Origin: an uncultured Prevotellaceae bacterium
GTDB lineage: Bacteria; Bacteroidota; Bacteroidia; Bacteroidales; Bacteroidaceae
Direction: 5' to 3'
NCBI GenBank assembly: GCA_902801155.1
Contig: CADCHG010000006.1
Location: 5,487 to 69,486 of the forward strand
Length of the DNA: 64,000 nt
Shown: one piece after another, positions 59,318 through 64,000 of the stretch
Layout: every line of letters begins with the position of its first letter
Position numbering within the stretch: position 1 is the stretch's first letter
Translations under genes and position numbers: made by a program
Notes under the pieces: generated by a model
What the model saw: the letters and a program-made list of their open reading frames with translations, nothing else
What the model was told of the DNA's origin: nothing
Database searches by the model: none

Positions 59318-60024
59318 ACTCTCCAAGAATAATACCGGCAATAGTACGTGGTTTCTTTTCTTCATTCGTTGAAGGTATTGTAGAAGGAAGTCTGCCTGAA
59401 GCCAATGGTCCGCAGAGCGTAGAGCCCAAGCAGATGAAGCAGCTTTTGCTTGACCACTACGAAGAGATAGCTCAATACCTTTACGAGAGTATCTTTGATG
59501 CTATCGCAATAGTGAACTATCCGTCTCACGAACAGTTGGAACAACGTCTTCGCGAAGCCGACCCTTCATCTCTTAATGCCATGACTATGATGCAGCATGC
59601 CTGTCGTACAGACAAGCTCTTCAACCTCATGGCAGATGAATACCGCAGAAACTTCTACGCAGTACTGCAAGGCCATGTGATGAGTATTGAAGAATATTTC
59701 GAGATCATCAATGAGGAAATGGCTCCACTTGAAGCTGGTAAGGTATCACCAGATATAGCAATACAGGCTATGGTGATAGCTGTAATAAGAGGATACCAGT
59801 CTGGAAGGAAGGCTGTAAAGGCACATACAAAACCAGCCAACGTGGTTTGCATATACCGACTTCTTGCAGATAATATGCAGACTTTGCTTCATAACTCACC
59901 AGTCAATACGCCTGATGACATTGCCCTCAACGACCTCTTTCTTGCTGTTTGCAAGACACCAGAGAATATGAACACTATGCTCGAAAACATGCAAAGGGTG
60001 ATGCAATCTTTGGCCGAAGAGTAA
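59314..60024 (+). CDS. Conserved helical protein of unknown function
   Basis: 236 aa from the ATG at 59314, which overlaps the deacetylase stop (ATGA). Predominantly helical and acidic; no signal peptide, membrane helix or motif I know. Repeated Met-rich helices (LNAMTMMQHACRTDKLFNLMADEY, MNTMLENMQRVMQSLAEE). It is the third gene in a translationally coupled set with the DUF2723 glycosyltransferase and the deacetylase, so a role in the same envelope process is likely. An open frame reaching back to 59275 lies within the deacetylase gene. Confidence 0.65.
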   Translation: MNSPRIIPAIVRGFFSSFVEGIVEGSLPEANGPQSVEPKQMKQLLLDHYEEIAQYLYESIFDAIAIVNYPSHEQLEQRLREADPSSLNAMTMMQHACRTDKLFNLMADEYRRNFYAVLQGHVMSIEEYFEIINEEMAPLEAGKVSPDIAIQAMVIAVIRGYQSGRKAVKAHTKPANVVCIYRLLADNMQTLLHNSPVNTPDDIALNDLFLAVCKTPENMNTMLENMQRVMQSLAEE

Positions 60025-60063
60025 TTTTTTCGGTTATTTCGATGGTTTATCGAAAAAAAATAT

Positions 60064-60071
60064 TACCTTTG
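60064..60071 (+). promoter_or_regulatory. -7 box of the structured RNA at 60.1 kb
   Basis: TACCTTTG, with no clear -33 box, 19 nt before the closing stem of the RNA. Confidence 0.5.
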
Positions 60072-60077
60072 CATCCA

Positions 60078-60305
60078 AACAGAAATATTAGGTCGCATCG
60101 GTTCGATAGGGATACTCATCAAATAATTCTGAAAACCGAGATAGCTTCTTTTGTCAATGGCGGGCCATTATTCTTGATGACATAAACACTTCGGGTGACA
60201 TCACATCAGGAAAGCTGAAAAGCCGATGGATTACAAAGACGGGGAGTCCTCAAATCCTTTTTAAACGGAGTTTTCATCACATCATCGATGCGACCACTTT
60301 TTTTA
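60078..60305 (+). ncRNA. Structured RNA of unknown family
   Basis: Closed by a perfect 10-bp helix, GGTCGCATCG (60091-60100) with CGATGCGACC about 195 nt later, followed by ACTTTTTTT, which fits transcript termination. Internal hairpins: AATGG-CGGG-CCATT, CACTTCGGGTG with a UUCG-type loop inside TGATG/CATCA, AGCTT with AAGCT, and GGATT with AATCC. No open frame of note. It lacks the conserved sequences of tmRNA, RNase P and SRP RNA, and of the B12 riboswitch found at 34.8 kb. A small regulatory RNA, perhaps 6S-like, is the favoured reading. Confidence 0.55.
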
Positions 60306-60308
60306 ATA

Positions 60309-60380
60309 ATTGAAAATTGACAATTGACAATTCCCCATAGCCCACCGTGTTAATTTTTGATTGTTAATTATTAATTGTTA
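60309..60380. repeat. Inverted 7-nt-period array
   Basis: ATTGAAA, ATTGACA, ATTGACA and ATTCCCC on the left; ATTTTTG, ATTGTTA, ATTATTA and ATTGTTA on the right. It separates the structured RNA from menD. Confidence 0.6.
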
Positions 60381-60386
60381 CTTTCA

Positions 60387-61973
60387 ATGTTCTCATCCAA
60401 GGAAAATATCAACATACTAACCTCATTGCTTATCGACTACGGTGTAGAGCACATTGTTGTGTGCCCTGGCAGTCGAAATGCTCCTATCGTACATAATTTC
60501 AACGAATCACCGAAATTCATCTGCCATCCCGTTACAGATGAACGCTCTGCAGTTTTTGTTGCTTTAGGCATAGCAAATCAGACAGGTGAGATGGTTGCTG
60601 TCTGCGTAACTTCCGGTTCTGCCCTTCTCAACACCCTCCCAGGTGTTGCCGAGGCTTCTTATCAGAACCGCGGAATCATCGTCATTTCAGCCGACAGACC
60701 TCAGGCTTGGATAGGTCAGCTTGATGGTCAGACCATGCCACAGCCAAACGCATTAGGTTCTTTCGTTGAGAAAAGCGTGAACTTACCGGAATGCAAAGAC
60801 AATATAGAGAAATGGTATTGTCGCAGACTTGTTTGCGAGGCTATTCTCACGTTGATGACAACAAGGAGATCTGTACATATCAACGTACCGATATCCGAAC
60901 CTCTCTTTGATTTCTCAACAGAAAATCTTCCAGAACTTCAGGGCATATTTCCTCTTCGCTGGTTCGATGAAACCGAGAAAAACTACTTCCTCGATATGAT
61001 TTCACGCTCACAACGCCCTATGTTTGTCATAGGACAGAGCCAACGTTTCGAGATACCAAGCAAGGCTATAACAAAGCTCCGTCAAGGTATAACAATACTT
61101 GCTGAACCTCTATCTTCTGACGATCCTTCGCCAAGTCTCGATGACACCTTTGCAAAAATCGGCTCTGATACGGAAGAATATAAGCCTGACTTCCTGTTAT
61201 ACATAGGCAGTACGACCATCAGCAAGCGTCTGCGACAGTTCATGCGAACTCTTGACGACTGCACAATAGTGATGCTTAACGAGCAAATGCAGATTGAGGA
61301 TATCACACAACACGCAAGCTATATACTTCAAGGTACAGCCACAACCGTTCTTGAGGATTTATCCTCAATATTACAATTAGAGAAGAACGCATTCGGCATG
61401 AACTGGGACAGACTCCTCTCTTCCGTTAGGGAAGATGCGAAGAAACTGCCTGTCAAGATTACGGAGCAAGCCGTACAGGAACTGGAGAAACACATGACGA
61501 AAGAGTCGGATGTGTATTACGCAAACTCAACCGCCATACGTCTTGCAGCACGTCATGCCAATCATTTCGTATTCTGCAACCGAGGTCTCAACGGAATAGA
61601 AGGCTCTCTATCCACAGCCGTAGGTGCATCTCTCGTAAGCGAAGAAAATGTGTATTGCGTTATAGGAGATCTCAGTTTCTTCTATGACCAAAACGCACTC
61701 TGGAATATGCACCTGAAACCAAATCTCCGCATACTTCTCCTTAACAATGGAGGTGGCGAGATTTTCAAACAACTACCCGGACTTGAGAAATCACCTGCAC
61801 GCGATGAATACGTAATGGCATCACACCACACGACAGCCGTTGGCGCCTGCCATCAATATGGCATTTCAAGAAAGGCGATAAGCAAGGCAGAAGATATAAA
61901 AGCAGCAATAGATTGGCTGACGGAAGAAGGAGGAAATGCGCCAAGGTTGATGGAAATTATAGTAACAAAATAA
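60387..61973 (+). CDS. menD: 2-succinyl-5-enolpyruvyl-6-hydroxy-3-cyclohexene-1-carboxylate synthase
   Basis: 528 aa from the ATG at 60387; a TTG at 60375 is in frame but lies in the repeat array. CPGSRNAP and TDERSAVFVALGIA at the N-terminus, CVTSGSALLNTLPGVAEA, and the thiamine-diphosphate motif GDLSFFYDQNALWN to NNGGG. It condenses isochorismate with 2-oxoglutarate in menaquinone synthesis. First of three men genes on the plus strand; menaquinone serves fumarate respiration in Prevotella. Confidence 0.93.
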   Translation: MFSSKENINILTSLLIDYGVEHIVVCPGSRNAPIVHNFNESPKFICHPVTDERSAVFVALGIANQTGEMVAVCVTSGSALLNTLPGVAEASYQNRGIIVISADRPQAWIGQLDGQTMPQPNALGSFVEKSVNLPECKDNIEKWYCRRLVCEAILTLMTTRRSVHINVPISEPLFDFSTENLPELQGIFPLRWFDETEKNYFLDMISRSQRPMFVIGQSQRFEIPSKAITKLRQGITILAEPLSSDDPSPSLDDTFAKIGSDTEEYKPDFLLYIGSTTISKRLRQFMRTLDDCTIVMLNEQMQIEDITQHASYILQGTATTVLEDLSSILQLEKNAFGMNWDRLLSSVREDAKKLPVKITEQAVQELEKHMTKESDVYYANSTAIRLAARHANHFVFCNRGLNGIEGSLSTAVGASLVSEENVYCVIGDLSFFYDQNALWNMHLKPNLRILLLNNGGGEIFKQLPGLEKSPARDEYVMASHHTTAVGACHQYGISRKAISKAEDIKAAIDWLTEEGGNAPRLMEIIVTK

Positions 61974-61977
61974 TTAG

Positions 61978-62031
61978 CTAGAATCTCTAGAGTTCCTAGT
62001 AAATCTAGACTTTCTGGTTTCTTTAGAAAAA
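61978..62031. repeat. 9-nt-period array
   Basis: CTAGAATCT, CTAGAGTTC, CTAGTAAAT, CTAGACTTT, CTGGTTTCT and TTAGAAAAA, each 9 nt, fill the gap between menD and menB. The shared CTAGA core is partly self-complementary (TCTAGA). Confidence 0.65.
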
Positions 62032-62044
62032 ACAAGAAACAAAT

Positions 62045-62893
62045 ATGAACTGGACAATCCTACATTCTTTCAAGGAGATTATCCTTGAATATGCAGAGGG
62101 CATAGCAAAGATTTCTATCAATCGCCCTCGCTATCGTAATGCTTTCACCCCCCTCACAACGAAGGAGTTGTCAGAGGCTTTCGCAATATGTCGCGAGAAC
62201 CAAGATATTAGAGTTGTTCTCCTCACAGGTGCCGAGACACCTCGTAAGGAAGGACAGACAGACGAGGAATATCTTCGTCAGCAGGCTTTCTGTGCAGGAG
62301 GAGATATGAACGTGAAAGGTCGTGGCGGCTATGTGGATGATGAGGGCGTGCCACGTCTCAGCGTACTTGACGTGCAGATGCAGATACGCCGTCTGCCAAA
62401 GCCTGTAATAGCTATGGTTAACGGATTCGCGGTTGGCGGCGGTCATGTACTTCATCTCGTATGCGATCTGACAATAGCTGCCGAGAATGCGAAGTTCGGG
62501 CAGACAGGTCCGAAGGTAGGAAGCTTCGATGCAGGTTTCGGAAGCTCATACCTCGCACGTATCGTTGGTCAGAAGAAAGCACGCGAGATATGGTTCATGT
62601 GCCGTCTATATACTGCCAAGGAGGCAGAGGAGATGGGTATGGTGAACAAGGTTGTGCCTTACGATCAGCTTGAGGAAGAATGTATCTCATGGGCAAAAAC
62701 CATGATGGAACGCTCTCCTATGGCTCTCCGTATGATAAAGGCTGGTCTCAATGCCGAACTTGACGGACAGGCTGGTATTCAGCAACTTGCAGGTGATGCT
62801 ACCTTGCTCTATTACTTCATGGACGAGGCTCAGGAAGGCGGTCGTGCATTCCTTGAGAAGCGCAAGCCTAACTGGGGAAAACCATTGCCATAG
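62045..62893 (+). CDS. menB: 1,4-dihydroxy-2-naphthoyl-CoA synthase
   Basis: 282 aa. Crotonase fold: RNAFTP near the N-terminus, [58 protein letters not shown] and the C-terminal [20 protein letters not shown], all as in MenB. It cyclises o-succinylbenzoyl-CoA. Full length. A 9-nt array separates it from menD and a 7-nt array from menC, but the gaps are short (about 70 and 40 nt) and one transcript is likely. Confidence 0.94.
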   Translation: MNWTILHSFKEIILEYAEGIAKISINRPRYRNAFTPLTTKELSEAFAICRENQDIRVVLLTGAETPRKEGQTDEEYLRQQAFCAGGDMNVKGRGGYVDDEGVPRLSVLDVQMQIRRLPKPVIAMVNGFAVGGGHVLHLVCDLTIAAENAKFGQTGPKVGSFDAGFGSSYLARIVGQKKAREIWFMCRLYTAKEAEEMGMVNKVVPYDQLEEECISWAKTMMERSPMALRMIKAGLNAELDGQAGIQQLAGDATLLYYFMDEAQEGGRAFLEKRKPNWGKPLP

Positions 62894-62896
62894 GCA

Positions 62897-62930
62897 ATTG
62901 AAAATTGACAATTGAGAATTGATAATTACC
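62897..62930. repeat. 7-nt-period array
   Basis: ATTGAAA, ATTGACA, ATTGAGA, ATTGATA, then ATTACC, within ends GGCA and TACC. It fills the gap between menB and menC. Confidence 0.65.
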
Positions 62931-62931
62931 T

Positions 62932-63942
62932 ATGGAGTTAAGCATTACAAAAGAAACACTTCATTTCAAGAAACCGGCACGTACATCTCGTGGAGAATAT
63001 TCTCTTCACGAGATGTACTTAATTACGCTCACAGACAAAGTGACAGGGAAGAAAGGTACAGGAGAACTTGCTCCACTACCCGACCTCTCATGCGACAGAA
63101 ATGCCTATCCCGATATCTCTGAGGTAAGACGACTAGCAGAAAAAGCCATTCCATCGGTTCTCAATGGCACTTGGCCTGACGATATGCTCTCCTACCCCGC
63201 CCTTCGTTTTGCCCTTGAATCAGCTGTTGCAGAGGCAAGAGGAGAATTTCCATTTGTCAAGGACAAAGTATCAATACCTATCAACGGACTTGTCTGGATG
63301 TCCTCTTTCGAGGATATGCTTGAGCAGGTAAAGGTCAAGATGGCAATCGGTTTTCGCTGTATCAAACTCAAGATTGGTGCTATCGACTGGCAAAAAGAGA
63401 TAGAATTGATACGCTATGTCCGCTCTTGTTTTCCAAAAGGAGACCTGCAACTGCGTGTTGATGCCAATGGAGCTTTCTTTCCAGAATGGGCTATGAGCAG
63501 ACTAGAAGAATTGGCAAAATATGATATTCATTCCATAGAGCAGCCTATCCGACAGGGACAATGGGACGAGATGGCACGACTTTGTAAAGAATCCCCACTT
63601 GCCATTGCCCTTGATGAGGAAATGATAGGCGTAAATGATTCAAAGGAGAAGGCAAAACTTCTTGATACCATCCATCCTCAATACATAGTATTGAAACCAA
63701 CTATGCACGGAGGAATTTCAGGCACTCGTGAATGGATAGAACTTGCCGATAAACGTGGCATTAACTCTTGGATCACCTCTGCTCTTGAGAGCAATATCGG
63801 ACTTCGTTCCATCGCTATTCTCGCAGAATCCGTTTACGGTCCTAACATCACATTCCCGCAAGGTTTAGGTACAGGACAACTATTCACAGATAACATTGAG
63901 AACAATATCCAAATAGAAGGAGCGAACCTGGTTGTTAGGTGA
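62932..63942 (+). CDS. menC: o-Succinylbenzoate synthase
   Basis: 336 aa, enolase superfamily. KLKIG supplies the catalytic lysine, the metal ligands lie in VDANGAF, SIEQPI and LDEEM, and VLKPTMHGG supplies the second lysine. It dehydrates SHCHC to o-succinylbenzoate. The last residues (LVVR) and the stop codon are encoded by the 7-nt-period array that begins at 63934, so the C-terminus has been reshaped by the repeat. menE would be expected beyond the window edge. Confidence 0.92.
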   Translation: MELSITKETLHFKKPARTSRGEYSLHEMYLITLTDKVTGKKGTGELAPLPDLSCDRNAYPDISEVRRLAEKAIPSVLNGTWPDDMLSYPALRFALESAVAEARGEFPFVKDKVSIPINGLVWMSSFEDMLEQVKVKMAIGFRCIKLKIGAIDWQKEIELIRYVRSCFPKGDLQLRVDANGAFFPEWAMSRLEELAKYDIHSIEQPIRQGQWDEMARLCKESPLAIALDEEMIGVNDSKEKAKLLDTIHPQYIVLKPTMHGGISGTREWIELADKRGINSWITSALESNIGLRSIAILAESVYGPNITFPQGLGTGQLFTDNIENNIQIEGANLVVR

Positions 63943-64000
63943 TAGGTGTTGGGTGTTGGCGGTTTGTATTTCTGCTAACCACTAACACCCAACACCTAAC
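63934..64000. repeat. Inverted 7-nt-period array, runs off the window
   Basis: GTTAGGT, GATAGGT, GTTGGGT and GTTGGCG on the left; GCTAACC, ACTAACA, CCCAACA and CCTAAC on the right. The 7-nt class with an unrelated unit sequence; it overlaps the end of menC. Confidence 0.75.

Noticed and set aside
1..64000. tRNA or rRNA genes
   Set aside because: Reading the gene-free gaps on both strands gave no cloverleaf-like or rRNA-like sequence.

Overview
The window looks like chromosome of a Prevotella-type member of the Bacteroidales. Four things point there. A tandem SusC/SusD locus has the gene order of the rumen Prevotella xylan-utilisation (xus) operon. Promoters fit the Bacteroidetes pattern TTTG or TTG, 20 nt, then TAnnTTTG. 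Secreted proteins carry Prevotella-type C-terminal tails. DUF2723 and DUF5686 families are present. No rRNA, tRNA, complete insertion sequence, phage or CRISPR array was seen.

Layout. (1) 0.5-16 kb, minus strand: a seven-gene xylan PUL (xusA, xusB, xusC, xusD, xusE, a GH10-like lipoprotein that has lost its catalytic residues, and a secreted multi-module binding protein). (2) 16.6-23 kb: an M48 lipoprotein protease, a three-gene operon (membrane-bound HTH regulator, flavodoxin-fold reductase fusion, acyltransferase), a TonB-like protein and a radical SAM/SPASM protein. (3) 23.1-32.3 kb, plus strand: a signalling operon of REC-PP2C phosphatase, WD40-like membrane protein, propeller sensor whose HisKA domain lacks histidine, a canonical histidine kinase and a TonB-dependent receptor. 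(4) 32.3-37 kb, accessory: vsr, a frameshifted pseudogene, a YD-type secreted protein, a cobalamin riboswitch before an unrecognised small gene, a 402-nt near-palindrome, and a 39-aa peptide gene beside a four-helix membrane protein. (5) 37-47.3 kb: TtcA-like enzyme, LuxR-type regulator, DUF5686 outer-membrane protein, and a set (HAD phosphatase, CDP-alcohol phosphotransferase, ATP-grasp, nucleotidyltransferase, flippase-like membrane protein) suggesting a phospho-headgroup or lipid pathway. (6) 47.4-64 kb, plus strand: cysE, rRNA methyltransferase, DPP-IV, purD, membrane proteins, a DUF2723 glycosyltransferase, a polysaccharide deacetylase and menD-menB-menC. Two unassigned structured RNAs lie at about 45.2-45.4 and 60.1-60.3 kb.

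The least explained feature is a system of short-period, inverted tandem arrays. At least eight intergenic sites hold several copies of an 11-nt unit followed by several copies of the reverse complement. The unit differs from site to site, but the 11-nt period holds. Sister classes have 7-nt (at least seven sites) and 9-nt (two sites) periods. A further GC-rich palindromic family occurs about a dozen times, and in six genes it is read through in frame, placing nearly the same peptide in two unrelated enzymes.
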